Both the position numbers and the translations under genes were made by a program. The notes under the pieces were generated by a model. The model saw only the letters and a program-made list of their open reading frames with translations, did not search any database and was not told the origin of the DNA. This document shows positions 11,828-20,925 of a stretch of DNA of 64,000 bases, one piece after another (position 1 is the first letter of the stretch; every line of letters starts with the position of its first letter). This DNA is from Siphonodentalium dalli (lineage: Eukaryota; Mollusca; Scaphopoda; Gadilida; Siphonodentaliidae): contig CP136061.1 in the NCBI GenBank assembly GCA_032622095.1, positions 8,088,447 to 8,152,446 of the forward strand, given 5' to 3'.

Positions 11828-11918
11828 ACCCTTATGGAGCCTCTCACAGACGTGAGCAGACGACACTCAGCAATACAAGCTACCACATGCACGGGGCTCC
11901 CTGCAGGATAATACACCA
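11828..11918 (-). repeat. Conserved ~85-bp interspersed block, diverged copy
   Basis: On the minus strand this matches the blocks at 14090-14167 and 44854-44930: cctgcagggagcccc at one end and gagtgtcgtctgctca in the middle are shared exactly. The edges form an imperfect inverted repeat in the better copies. It is not part of LINE ORF2 and I do not recognise the family. Confidence 0.65.
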
Positions 11919-11957
11919 TCGAGGATGAATTCAGCACTTGTCCACCCACCATACAGA

Positions 11958-12147
11958 GGTGAGTTCTGATAAACATTTAGGCAACAATAACAACGGATCA
12001 TGGGAAACTCATATAAAAATGATAACCGAAAAGGCATGAAAAAGTAAATCATATTCGGAGACATAAGTACCGACTGAGCAGGATTACACTTGAACAATCC
12101 TCTTTTTCATATGTACTCGAATATGCGTCACCTGTTTGGAATAATAT
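11958..12147 (+). pseudogene. LINE ORF2 relic: thumb / post-RT segment
   Basis: Fragments SWETHIKMITEKA (about 11998) and, in another frame, RLSRITLEQSSF and VLEYASPVWNN (12070-12145) match the stretch after the catalytic domain in jockey/CR1-type proteins, where W-x-x-H-I and Y-x-x-L-E-Y-A-x-x-V-W are conserved. Frameshifts separate them. A foldback element begins right after the last codon. Confidence 0.8.
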
Positions 12148-12149
12148 AT

Positions 12150-12302
12150 AGAGGATCTCACATGAGTTCCTATTTTATACGGAATTTATCAACCGAGTTC
12201 ACTAAATTCGATTTGAGCCGAGGTTTACCGAGGCTCAAATAGAATTTAGAGGACGAGGTTGATAAATTACGTATAAAATAGGACGAGTGTGAGATACCTT
12301 TT
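12150..12302. mobile_element. Foldback MITE in LINE relic
   Basis: Arms of about 70 bp (12150-12222 and 12228-12302) are inverted copies sharing cctattttatacg, aatttatcaacc and ctaaattc, with a short centre. No coding capacity. It separates two LINE segments. A clear target duplication is not visible. Confidence 0.75.
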
Positions 12303-12395
12303 ATCACATGATCAAATAAACCCGAAGCAACGCGAAATATTCATCGAAAACAACAATCATAAACTACAGCGATCGCAAGTTATCTGAAGAACGCC

Positions 12396-12905
12396 GTGAC
12401 GTCATCGCACGCGCTGATATTAAACGTGTCTATTACCGATAATTATGAAACTGCTTTTATGGCCAAATTATGTGATAAAACAATTTATAAGAGCTACATA
12501 ATTGAAGATATCCAATATGAGATGGCCAGGGTGGTTAGCGGGGCTACCATAATTGTCAATGACAGAAACTTATTACCTGAAACCGGTTGGGAGACCTTTT
12601 CATCCAGGAGGCACACTCAGCAAATGGTATTATCTTACATGATGCGTAGAAACCAGGCGCCATCTTATCTTTCTAGCATGATCCCACCCGATTCGACATC
12701 TTCTGGATATAATCACAGGCGCGTAAGTCTTCACACTCCAAATAGTACAGAAATAAATATATGGATACGTTCTTACCGTCAGCAATACGCGCATGGAATA
12801 ATATACCAGTCTCAATAAAAGCATCAACCGTGGAAGAATTCAAGCGTCTTCTGAATGTCGGTCATACTAATTTAGCTAAGTTTTATTATCATAGTCACTC
12901 TCGTT
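12396..12905 (+). pseudogene. LINE ORF2 relic: C-terminal segment
   Basis: The open frame from 12396 contains ETGWETFSSRRH and APSYLSSMIPP. After a frameshift near 12775 the sequence continues as IRAWNNIPVSIK and VEEFKRLL. These are the usual C-terminal blocks of jockey/CR1-type ORF2 proteins in the expected order and spacing. It follows the thumb segment and precedes the zinc-knuckle segment at 14345, so all five pieces are one element copy. Confidence 0.8.
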
Positions 12906-12944
12906 GAGGCTAAGTACATCACACTAGAATGAGACTGGGTCAGG

Positions 12945-13730
12945 GAGGTGGCGACGGGGGGGGGGGGGAGGGGGGGGGGGGGGGGGTATCACCCCAACTT
13001 TTGATTTTCAATTGATTGGGGGGGGGGGTGGTTGTTTTTACCAATATTTGTATATTTTTCTACTTTTGGTCAAAATTTTGGATTGAAATGGCCATCAGCT
13101 GGAAATTTTCCTACTTTGGGGGGGGGGGGGGGGGGGGGGGTGTCAGGTTGGAAAATTCCAACACTTAGAAAGTTTGTGTCCTGGTCCCTCCCACTTGACC
13201 AGTCAAAAACTGCTAGTTAATTTAAGAAAACAACATTGTCCTACATTTGGTCAACATTATCAATGGAATTGTCATCAGTAACTGTTGGAAATTTTCCAAA
13301 CTTAGTGGGGGATGTCAGGTTTGAAATTTTCAACTCTATAGGAAGGCTTGAGGCTATTTCAGATGCTAGGATTTTGCGATTTTCTTGTTCAGATTAAAAC
13401 ATTTTCCCATACCGGGCCGGACAATGGTCCGCCCGGTGTGTCATGGTCCCTACCCCGTGGCCAATAACAAACTGCTAATTAGTTTAAGAAACCAATATGT
13501 TAGGACATTTGGTCAAAATAGTGGACTGAAACGCTCATCAGTTGGAGAATTTCCAACCAAAGGGTGAGTATGAGGTTTGAATTGCCAAACACTAGTTAAG
13601 CTTGAGGTCAGGCAAGGATTTGGCGATTTTCTTGTTTAGTTTTCAAAATGTTCTCACACCAGGCCGAACAACCATGGCCGGCCCAGTGTGTCCTGGCCTC
13701 ATGCCCGTAGCCCGTAGCATTGGTCTGGAG
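12945..13730. repeat. Poly-G tracts and diverged ~250-bp direct repeats
   Basis: Long G-runs (12957-12986, 13018-13028, 13118-13140) lie among three diverged direct copies of a block carrying ttggtcaaaat, ggaaattttcc and tgatttaggttt-like segments (starts near 13060, 13240 and 13495). Later copies include a gccggac...gtccg inverted motif. No gene. Confidence 0.6.
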
Positions 13731-13909
13731 TTAGACCATTAGATGTTAGGATTTATGCAATTATCAGGTTCAAATATCTGAACGTTCTCATACCCGGTAT
13801 ATAGAAACATGATTTATGAAAATATAGGATATTAGGCCTGAGCATTGAGGTGCAAAGGGGTGGGTGCACATGGAATTATGCAAAAATTGTATATTTGTGA
13901 CCCGCCATA

Positions 13910-14336
13910 TCAAATCCAGTCGTAAGTCGGGATTTTTTTACCCTGTGCCAATGCATTCTCTTATATATGCGAGTCGACCATAGGTCGCCTCGCATATATA
14001 GAATGCATTGGCCTAACAATTTTTTATCATTTTTTTAAAATAAATGTTTCTTACAATTTTTAGGACATAAAATAAAAAACATCCATAACCCTGCAGGGAG
14101 CCCCACACATATATAGAAGCATATAGTAGAGTGTCGTCTGCTCATGTTTGTCTGGGGCTCTGTATGGGTGAAATTATAAAATTGTTAAAGAATACAAGAA
14201 AAAATTCTTAAAATTGTAAAAAATTGTTAGGCCAATGCATTCTCTTATATATGCGAGGCGACCTATGGTCGACTCGCATATATAAGAGAATGCATTGACA
14301 CAGGGTAAAAATATCCCGAATTACGACTGGATTTGA
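13910..14336. mobile_element. Foldback MITE with hairpin modules, TA-flanked
   Basis: Ends are inverted copies (TCAAATCCAGTCGTAA, then TCGGGAT and TTTTACCCTGTG) flanked by TA at 13908-13909 and 14337-14338, as for Tc1/mariner-type insertion. Inside are the same palindromic modules as in the TTAA MITEs (13948-14011 and 14230-14298) and one copy of the ~80-bp ctgcagggagcccc block (14090-14167). It splits the LINE relic upstream of its zinc-knuckle segment. Confidence 0.75.
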
Positions 14337-14344
14337 TATATATA

Positions 14345-14581
14345 TATCTTTATTGTCCTCCATTGATGGAGAGTTGTTATTTTGAATTACACAAGGGATT
14401 CCGATTGTGCTCTTGTGGGAAATTCGTAGTTGAATCCGCGCACCATTTTCTTTTGCAATGTCCCCAATATAGTCAAATTAGAACTGATCTAATAGTCGCT
14501 CTATCATTTGCGCGAGCACACATGAACATTGGTGTCTTGTTGTATGGGTCTAATGAGATGTCGATGATACAAAATTTATAA
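14345..14581 (+). pseudogene. LINE ORF2 relic: C-terminal zinc-knuckle segment
   Basis: The frame encodes CSCG, then ESAHHFLLQCPQYSQIRTDL and VLLYGSNEMSMIQNL. The C-x-C-G...H...C pattern followed by R-x-x-L and L-(F/Y)-G is the typical last domain of jockey/CR1-type ORF2 proteins. It ends at a stop codon at 14579, the likely true end of the ORF, so the next 350 bp may be its 3' UTR. Confidence 0.75.
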
Positions 14582-14938
14582 TATTTTAAGCTATACAAAA
14601 GTTTATTATCATATAGGATATGATATTTATTAAAGTCGGGTGCAAGTGGTGATGGGGTGCATAACGTGTTTGTATAAATATGTAAGTCGCGTGACTGCAC
14701 CTTGTGTTCGGGCATATCCGGCTGTCTGCCCATTGAGCAACCGTGATGACCTTGGCATATTGATGGACTTAATACTGATTGTATACTTATTAATTGGATT
14801 TACTTAATTGATACAAAATACCAGTATGACGGTGATCTTTATATACACATAGTTTCATGTATTATCTCTTCTTTGGCGTAGATACGTTTCTATATTGGAC
14901 ACTACACCGTAATTTCGATTCAGGCATGTATACACCAT
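14582..14938 (+). other. Probable LINE 3' UTR remnant
   Basis: AT-rich sequence after the LINE stop codon and before the LTR element. No coding signal. Assignment as 3' UTR rests on position alone; sequence after 20708 may be its continuation beyond the insertion. Confidence 0.3.
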
Positions 14939-15700
14939 TGTGCCAATACGGGTACATATAACTCTTAAGGCTATCAGAACGGTTTGATTATTTATATATA
15001 ACAAAGTCAATAATGTTCAATCATCGGCATCTGGGTTTCTCTTCCTGTCGTCTGCTTGGTTTAGAGTCTTCTTCCGTCTTCATAGGTTGTGTGTGTCTGC
15101 TTGTCTTCTACTCGGTTGAGTTCCGGTTGAGTTCGTCTTCCTGTCGTCTGCTCTTCTTCTTCCGTCGGCGCATCAGTGGGGCGTTGTTAGAAATACAAGA
15201 GCATAATGTTTACCTTGTATTTCCGTCCATTGCTCCACTCTGCTCTTCTAAGCGTCCGAGGGTTCGTGATGATCGCTTGTGTTGGTGAGATAGAAACTGG
15301 TTAGAACTCACCTCTCATGTCGGCTTCTTCTTCCTAAAATACCCAGTGTCTGCTAATGACGGCCATGTGTATTTTCACGGCGCGTCGGTTCATCGTACTT
15401 AGGGTAATTGAGTTATCGTCATCTCCCCATGGGTCCTATTAACTCTCCTGGTTTCAGTAGCTTTCTAGGCGATACATCTGGTCTTGCTAATCCTCAAGAC
15501 CGTGTTCTGTTTACTCCACAAATCATTTCCCTATGTTATTGCATGGACGCTCGCTAATTCGATTTGGTGCTCAGTACTTTTGTGATCTAGATGTGGTCAA
15601 CAGCGACGCTGATATGTGTGGTAATCGAGCGCCCCTCTGACAGAGATTTCCTATCTTCTTCCCGGGTTGAAAGTTATGTCCCTGTGGTTGTCTTGGCACA
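14939..15700 (-). repeat. 3' LTR
   Basis: 762 bp, TGTGCCAA...TTGGCACA, identical by eye to the copy at 19943-20704. Since the element runs on the minus strand this is its 3' LTR. A 91-codon open frame inside it (15013-15288) occurs unchanged in the other LTR and has no recognisable product. Confidence 0.93.
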
Positions 15701-15702
15701 TT

Positions 15703-15718
15703 ACTCCTTCACTTTTTC
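15703..15718 (-). other. Polypurine tract
   Basis: Just inside the 3' LTR the minus strand reads gaaaaagtgaaggag, a purine run with one T, two bases before TGTGCC. This is the expected plus-strand priming site. Confidence 0.7.
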
Positions 15719-16504
15719 GATTTAAAGTTGATCTTGAAATCGCAAGTCCAATTCGTCGCTGCGCAGCAGGTCGATGATTCGTCGAAGTGTTTCGCAACAG
15801 CGGCATCGGCGATGGATAGCTGGTTCGATGTCGGTCGTCTCCGTGTAGATCGGGTCGTCTGGGCGTCTCTCAGACAACTCCGACCCACTGGCTGTGACTC
15901 TTTCGGTGTAAAACTATGATTGAAATTTCATGGCGTCGTCATTTTCGTCATCATCGGACGTCGAGGTATTTTCGTCCTCAATGTCCGAGTATGGGGTAGG
16001 TTCTGACAACTGGTCGACCCTTGTTCCACCGCCATGGTCAGCCTGTAATACTCAAACGGATATTTGTGTGAGGTTTGAGAACAAATGACACAGTCAGAAT
16101 ACACAATGGTTAATTTTCCAATTTATCGGTATCGCTTGAGGGTCGTCAGATCGGCCCAATACGAAAATGGAATTTACAACTAATTATATAGATGGATTTG
16201 TTGACGAACAGTTTAAACACCAGATAAGTCGGGGTGATTGATTTCAATTATCAAAACGTATGACTGAATGTCGGGATTTATAGTCCCTATTCAACGCTTG
16301 CTATAATCATTCTGATGATTATACAACTATAATACCCTGGACATCGTTATGCAACAATTAATATTTGAAATATATGAAATGCATAAATGTCTATATACAT
16401 GCAAATGATTCTGATATCCGCGCAACAATAATTACGGAGGAAATTCGGAATACATTAATATACGATACATAATTAATACTAATCCAAATCCGCCACAGAT
16501 GTGG
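15719..16504 (-). other. Non-coding 3' region of the LTR element
   Basis: Between the small membrane ORF and the polypurine tract I find no open frame on the element's strand with a known domain. It could be 3' UTR or the eroded remains of a longer third ORF. Confidence 0.4.
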
Positions 16505-16795
16505 TCAGCCTCTGACGGCTATAATTGGATATACATGTAGGCGTTCCTGAGTGTTGTCCCGGAATAGCGCAGACGGCTTTGGTGCATCCGTCTCCATTGC
16601 TTCGTCGATGGGTTCTTTGAACACGGCATTCAGGATATCCTCAGGTCGCTGGTCTAACTGCTTACTGTACATAATGGCTAACCTTGGCAACTGATGTTTA
16701 ACAAATTTCCACCAGAATCGGTGGGTCAAGATAATGAAAATTACTACTGTAACTACGTTACTAGGGCAAAATACCACCCTGGCCATCTCTACCAT
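16505..16795 (-). CDS. Small ORF with one membrane segment in the LTR element
   Basis: A 96-codon frame starting at ATG 16793-16795, with an in-frame stop directly upstream. A hydrophobic stretch at about residues 12-24 (NVVTVVIFIILTH) is followed by aromatic and basic residues (FWWKFVKHQ) and a 65-residue polar tail. It lies between the end of pol and the 3' LTR, where some Ty3/gypsy elements carry an env-like third ORF. A single anchor with a cytoplasmic tail would fit the last part of such a protein, but there is no ectodomain, furin-like site or fusion segment, and no homology I recognise. It may equally be a chance frame. Confidence 0.35.
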   Translation of the reverse strand: MVEMARVVFCPSNVVTVVIFIILTHRFWWKFVKHQLPRLAIMYSKQLDQRPEDILNAVFKEPIDEAMETDAPKPSALFRDNTQERLHVYPIIAVRG

Positions 16796-17140
16796 TCATT
16801 GGGGTAATACTTTTTCGTTCACTAAGTCAGTCGTGAGCATATTTTCGATCGTGTTTATTTGAGCGGGGTGCGCTCAAACGTAGTAACCCTAAGGGTGGCG
16901 GCGTGCACGTTATCTCTCGGTGCGCGATTGCAAAGTTCAAAGCTTTATTTATTAAATCGTCATGCGCACGTGCCGGGTTTCATGGGGCGCGCGACCTGTC
17001 ATTGATCCGAACATGACTATTTATTCGCGATTCGGTCTGGGGCGTTGGGCTAACTATTTTCAACATTTACGAAGCCAGGTTAGGTTTGCCAATAAGCCAG
17101 TTAAGGGTAGGGTCGCATTTCTTCTGTAATGGACCCCAGG
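16796..17140 (-). other. Spacer between pol and the small ORF
   Basis: No open frame with a recognisable product on the element's strand. Includes GC-rich patches and a TTTATT/AATAAA-like stretch near 16945. Confidence 0.4.
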
Positions 17141-18733
17141 TCACTGTTTCGAGCACTCTATTATTATTGCTGATAGCACGGCTTTAAACAACGGTTTATC
17201 TATTAAGTTGCTGCTCGCTCCATTCATGAGCTGCTTACACTTGCGAGGGGCCGGTACGGGCCTACATTCACGAGGGTTTTGTTCAATGGCGGCCACTTCC
17301 ATTAACTCATCCTCTGAGCTGTCATCACTCGTAACCATCTTTGTTACTTTGCGCCCGTGTCGACGAGGCGCTGGAGCGCGTCGTGCCTTGGCACTCGGGT
17401 CTGGTCTCTCGTCCATGGACGAGTCAGGGTTTTGTAGCGGCTCTGAGCGCGCGAGTCGCGTCTTTCTACGCTGTAAGCGCATCTTAAGCTCGCTTAAAGG
17501 GACATCTTCGTCATCGGAGTCCGAACATTGTCTCCGATATCGAGCGATTACATCATCTGGTAATGGTTCTGTTTCATCGCCAGAAGACCCACCCACAGGG
17601 TTAGGGGCAGGAACGTCGCTATCTTCGTCTTCGGGGGGAACAACATACGTTTGAGCACGCTTGTTGTTGTCAGTTTTGGGGATTTCCCATTCCAGGTTGG
17701 CTTTGCGCATATGTTCAGCATGGGATTGTGTGACTTTCCCAGTTAATTGATTCCTTAACTCGAAAGTAACGGGCGTTATTTGCTTGGTTATGCGGAAGTA
17801 GGGTTTCCATTTGCTTTCAAGTTTGCTTTTTCGTAAATGATTCTTCACATAGACGGCCTCGCCAATCTCGAATTTGGTGTCTGTGGCCTTTTTGTTAAAT
17901 TTCGCTGCTTGTTGGCGTTTCGCCTGTTTCACGTGTTTGTGTACCATCATAAATGATTTAGGCTGTTGCTGTAATGTTATTTGACAATAACCTTTCCCAG
18001 CACGATTGCGTCTTCGTCCATACGTGACTGATTTTCCAACTACACTGCCGCGCCGTAGATAAACGGTTTTATTAGTGTTGTTCACAAGTAGCAATGGGAC
18101 TTGATGTCTTTTACCTAGTTCCGAAATCGAATTCCTTACCTCCAAACCGGGTTTTGATGCTAGGTAACCTTTCTTGATTTGGGCAACCTCTATTAATGTC
18201 GACTTGTGAAGAGAAGCTAAGTTTTTTGATTTTCCCATACATAAAGTCGATGTTCGGGGCTTTAAACTAACTTTGCTGGTTAATCTCAGAAGGGAAGCGA
18301 TATGCGCATCTGCTTCCAAGGGGACATACACGTCACTGATCTTGAGGCATCCCAGATCATAATATAGTCTGACCCCCCGAGAGGTCAACCAATCCCTCCC
18401 CAAGATCATATTCCGGGTCATATCATTCGCCACATAAAATTTATGGGTTAATTTTAGTTTCGCCATTCTGAAGGTCAGTTCCACGCTACCAAGTACGCCC
18501 AGTGACTTCCCATTCACGGAGCTAAGGTTGATGTGTTCCCTAGTTAGTTTCGGTCGGAACTGTAATGCGTCATAGACGCGTTTGTGAATCAATGATACTT
18601 CTGCTCCACTATCCACTAATGAGCGATATTTATTTTTACCTATTCTAACTAAACAGGAGCTGGGGTTCCCTACAATATTTATGTTATATTTCCTCCCATT
18701 TGTGGCCTCAATGAGAGGATTCCTTAGTTTTTT
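17141..18733 (-). CDS. Shortened pol: retropepsin joined to integrase C-terminal region
   Basis: The frame has no early ATG and is entered by -1 frameshift from gag at 18727-18733. An aspartic protease follows: the catalytic D-S-G-A motif at 18605-18616 and, about 70 residues on, ILGRDWL (the I-I-L/G-x-D/N block near the C-terminus of retropepsins). The usual post-protease segment with LRRGSVVG comes next. At about 18016-17940 the sequence passes straight into KQAKRQQAAKFNKKA, then FEIGEAVYVKNH and WKPYFRI, which are the C-terminal part of Ty3/gypsy integrases, ending in an acidic Ser/Pro-rich tail. Reverse transcriptase, RNase H and the integrase zinc finger and DDE core, normally about 2.4-2.7 kb, are missing without loss of frame. 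The product could at best process Gag. Confidence 0.85.
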   Translation of the reverse strand, partial: KKLRNPLIEATNGRKYNINIVGNPSSCLVRIGKNKYRSLVDSGAEVSLIHKRVYDALQFRPKLTREHINLSSVNGKSLGVLGSVELTFRMAKLKLTHKFYVANDMTRNMILGRDWLTSRGVRLYYDLGCLKISDVYVPLEADAHIASLLRLTSKVSLKPRTSTLCMGKSKNLASLHKSTLIEVAQIKKGYLASKPGLEVRNSISELGKRHQVPLLLVNNTNKTVYLRRGSVVGKSVTYGRRRNRAGKGYCQITLQQQPKSFMMVHKHVKQAKRQQAAKFNKKATDTKFEIGEAVYVKNHLRKSKLESKWKPYFRITKQITPVTFELRNQLTGKVTQSHAEHMRKANLEWEIPKTDNNKRAQTYVVPPEDEDSDVPAPNPVGGSSGDETEPLPDDVIARYRRQCSDSDDEDVPLSELKMRLQRRKTRLARSEPLQNPDSSMDERPDPSAKARRAPAPRRHGRKVTKMVTSDDSSEDELMEVAAIEQNPRECRPVPAPRKCKQLMNGASSNLIDKPLFKAVLSAIIIECSKQ

Positions 18734-19806
18734 GCATATGTGGGCGGGGTCATCATTCGTGGCGGTTCGTTTAATGTCGGATATCTCCGGCTGTGTCGCG
18801 GTGTATCATGGGATATGTCACGTGATCGGTTCGGCTGATCTCGGCGGATTTCCCTAGGTGGCGTTACCGGCACGTTCCATTGATTTTGCTTCGAACCTCC
18901 GGATTTGGAGGGGCAATTTCTAGCTAAGTGGTTACATTCGCAAACCCAGCAAGATACGTGCCTCCGGTTTTCGGTCTTAAAGGGGCAGTCGCGAGCGAAA
19001 TGATCACCTTGACACGTCCAACATTCGACCGTTCGTGGTTTAACCACCGCATCGACATGCACCTGTCTCGGGCGTGATCTGTGTTCTCGGGTCGTGTGAT
19101 TATCGCTTGCGCACACATCGCAGGTTGTTCTCGCGCGTTTGTTTCTGAAACTATCGATTTCCATTGCTTCCGGTTCGTTTTCGTTGTAATTTTCGCGGCC
19201 CGTTCGTAGGTTGAATACCCGTCGGATCCCCATTTCCCGCATGGCGATGTCGGCTGCCAATTTCAGTGTCTTCGGCGCATCCCTGATCAACTTCATTTTC
19301 AAAATGTCGCTTCTTAAAGCGTCAATATAAAACCCTACGAGTTGGCCTTCAACCGCGTTGATCCCGCCGGGCTGCTCTCGGTATGCCACAATCGCGATCT
19401 CCAAAATCCGTTCGGCAAGCACATGTAAATTTTCGTTTTGTTTTTGCTTGATTTTTCTTAGCATCGAAAAGGCGAATTGAATGTCATTTATCTCGGCAAA
19501 TCGACTAGATAATTCAGTTTTTGTGTCTTGCCACGTGGCGTTAGCATTCGTGGCCAAATATCTTTGTAAAAAATCTGATATGGGGCCCGTCGCGCTCTGG
19601 AATGCCATATAGGGCTTCTTTGCTTCGTTAGCGCCGGTTAGGATCGCGCATTTTTCTATCGACTTGACCCACCCGTGGTATTTCGTGGGGTCCCCGTCAA
19701 ATGACGTCACTACCTGTGTCACCGTAGTCATGGCCATTGCAGCAATTTGAGAATTGATAGACTCTGTCAATGGGGCGAGAACACCAATTGATTGTTGGGT
19801 AGCCAT
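18724..19806 (-). CDS. gag: Gag polyprotein of the LTR element
   Basis: 360 residues from the ATG at 19804-19806 (MATQQS), the first ATG in a frame open from 19821. The N-terminal two thirds (YHGWVKSIEKCAI, then a helical region with LRKIKQKQNENLHVLAERIL) match the retrotransposon gag capsid pattern. Toward the C-terminus come three cysteine modules at about residues 229-242 (C-x2-C-x4-H-x4-H), 262-274 (CWTCQGDHFARDC) and 286-298 (CWVCECNHLARNC). The last two are C-x2-C-x3-H-x4-C, one residue shorter than the retroviral CCHC knuckle. The protein should bind RNA and form the particle. It ends in a Pro/Arg-rich tail at the slippery site. The frame is intact. Confidence 0.9.
   Translation of the reverse strand: MATQQSIGVLAPLTESINSQIAAMAMTTVTQVVTSFDGDPTKYHGWVKSIEKCAILTGANEAKKPYMAFQSATGPISDFLQRYLATNANATWQDTKTELSSRFAEINDIQFAFSMLRKIKQKQNENLHVLAERILEIAIVAYREQPGGINAVEGQLVGFYIDALRSDILKMKLIRDAPKTLKLAADIAMREMGIRRVFNLRTGRENYNENEPEAMEIDSFRNKRARTTCDVCASDNHTTREHRSRPRQVHVDAVVKPRTVECWTCQGDHFARDCPFKTENRRHVSCWVCECNHLARNCPSKSGGSKQNQWNVPVTPPREIRRDQPNRSRDISHDTPRHSRRYPTLNEPPRMMTPPTYAKN
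18727..18733 (-). promoter_or_regulatory. -1 ribosomal frameshift site (A AAA AAC)
   Basis: The minus strand reads gcA AAA AAC TAA in the gag frame, so a classical X XXY YYZ heptamer ends one codon before the gag stop (18724-18726). The -1 frame from here is open through to the protease D-S-G motif. I did not find an obvious pseudoknot by eye. Confidence 0.8.
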
Positions 19807-19913
19807 TATGATAATAAACAATTAGACTCACGTTTTGCGAATTTTCCCACACTGTTTCTGTTCACACTGTTCCTCCTCTGGTTTCACGTTGTGTCTGCGA
19901 TTAGCGTTCAGAT

Positions 19914-19931
19914 CCTGGCTCGAAGGCACCA
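19914..19931 (-). other. Primer-binding site
   Basis: Eleven bases inside the 5' LTR the minus strand reads TGGTGCCTTCGAGCCAGG, starting with the TGG that pairs with a tRNA CCA end. The CTTCGAGCC core resembles the complement of the animal tRNA-Tyr 3' end, with one extra base after TGG. The tRNA assignment is from memory. Confidence 0.6.
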
Positions 19932-19942
19932 GTTAAGAGATA

Positions 19943-20704
19943 TGTGCCAATACGGGTACATATAACTCTTAAGGCTATCAGAACGGTTTGATTATTTATA
20001 TATAACAAAGTCAATAATGTTCAATCATCGGCATCTGGGTTTCTCTTCCTGTCGTCTGCTTGGTTTAGAGTCTTCTTCCGTCTTCATAGGTTGTGTGTGT
20101 CTGCTTGTCTTCTACTCGGTTGAGTTCCGGTTGAGTTCGTCTTCCTGTCGTCTGCTCTTCTTCTTCCGTCGGCGCATCAGTGGGGCGTTGTTAGAAATAC
20201 AAGAGCATAATGTTTACCTTGTATTTCCGTCCATTGCTCCACTCTGCTCTTCTAAGCGTCCGAGGGTTCGTGATGATCGCTTGTGTTGGTGAGATAGAAA
20301 CTGGTTAGAACTCACCTCTCATGTCGGCTTCTTCTTCCTAAAATACCCAGTGTCTGCTAATGACGGCCATGTGTATTTTCACGGCGCGTCGGTTCATCGT
20401 ACTTAGGGTAATTGAGTTATCGTCATCTCCCCATGGGTCCTATTAACTCTCCTGGTTTCAGTAGCTTTCTAGGCGATACATCTGGTCTTGCTAATCCTCA
20501 AGACCGTGTTCTGTTTACTCCACAAATCATTTCCCTATGTTATTGCATGGACGCTCGCTAATTCGATTTGGTGCTCAGTACTTTTGTGATCTAGATGTGG
20601 TCAACAGCGACGCTGATATGTGTGGTAATCGAGCGCCCCTCTGACAGAGATTTCCTATCTTCTTCCCGGGTTGAAAGTTATGTCCCTGTGGTTGTCTTGG
20701 CACA
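19943..20704 (-). repeat. 5' LTR
   Basis: 762 bp, identical by eye to 14939-15700. It would carry the promoter and transcription start for the minus-strand element. I could not pick out a convincing TATA box at the expected place. Confidence 0.93.
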
Positions 20705-20925
20705 CCATTTATCACACATCGTTCATGCCTACTTCATTATCGTCCCTTCTATAAGACCACATTTATCATCCCTTCATTCGCTTAAATAACTTCCAAACAT
20801 TTATGAAAAAACACAGAACTATATTCAAATTCCGTCTTCTTTACCCCGTAGCTGTCTAAATACTTTTCATTTTCTTGAAATGTGTTATTATATATATTCT
20901 GGGTTTCTATGAAATTACTTATTAT
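20705..20925. other. Flank right of the LTR element
   Basis: Starts with the target repeat ccat. AT-rich, possibly the continuation of the sequence left of 14938. No gene seen. Confidence 0.4.

Larger units (their letters stand above)
14939..20704 (-). mobile_element. Complete Ty3/gypsy-like LTR retrotransposon, internally deleted
   Basis: A 5,766-bp element on the minus strand: 762-bp LTRs at both ends, each starting TGTGCCAA and ending TTGGCACA, and the 4-bp flanking repeat ccat (14935-14938 and 20705-20708). Inside, in order from the right, lie a primer-binding site, gag, a -1 slippery site, protease joined to the integrase C-terminal region, a small membrane-segment ORF and a polypurine tract. 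Reverse transcriptase, RNase H and the integrase core are absent, so it cannot copy itself. The LTRs look identical base for base, which points to a recent insertion driven by another element's enzymes. Confidence 0.92.

Noticed and set aside
15013-15288. 91-codon ORF present twice (also 20017-20292)
   Set aside because: It lies inside the two identical LTRs on the strand opposite to the element and has no recognisable domain.
17208-17654. 148-codon plus-strand ORF
   Set aside because: Antisense shadow of the acidic Ser/Pro-rich tail of pol.
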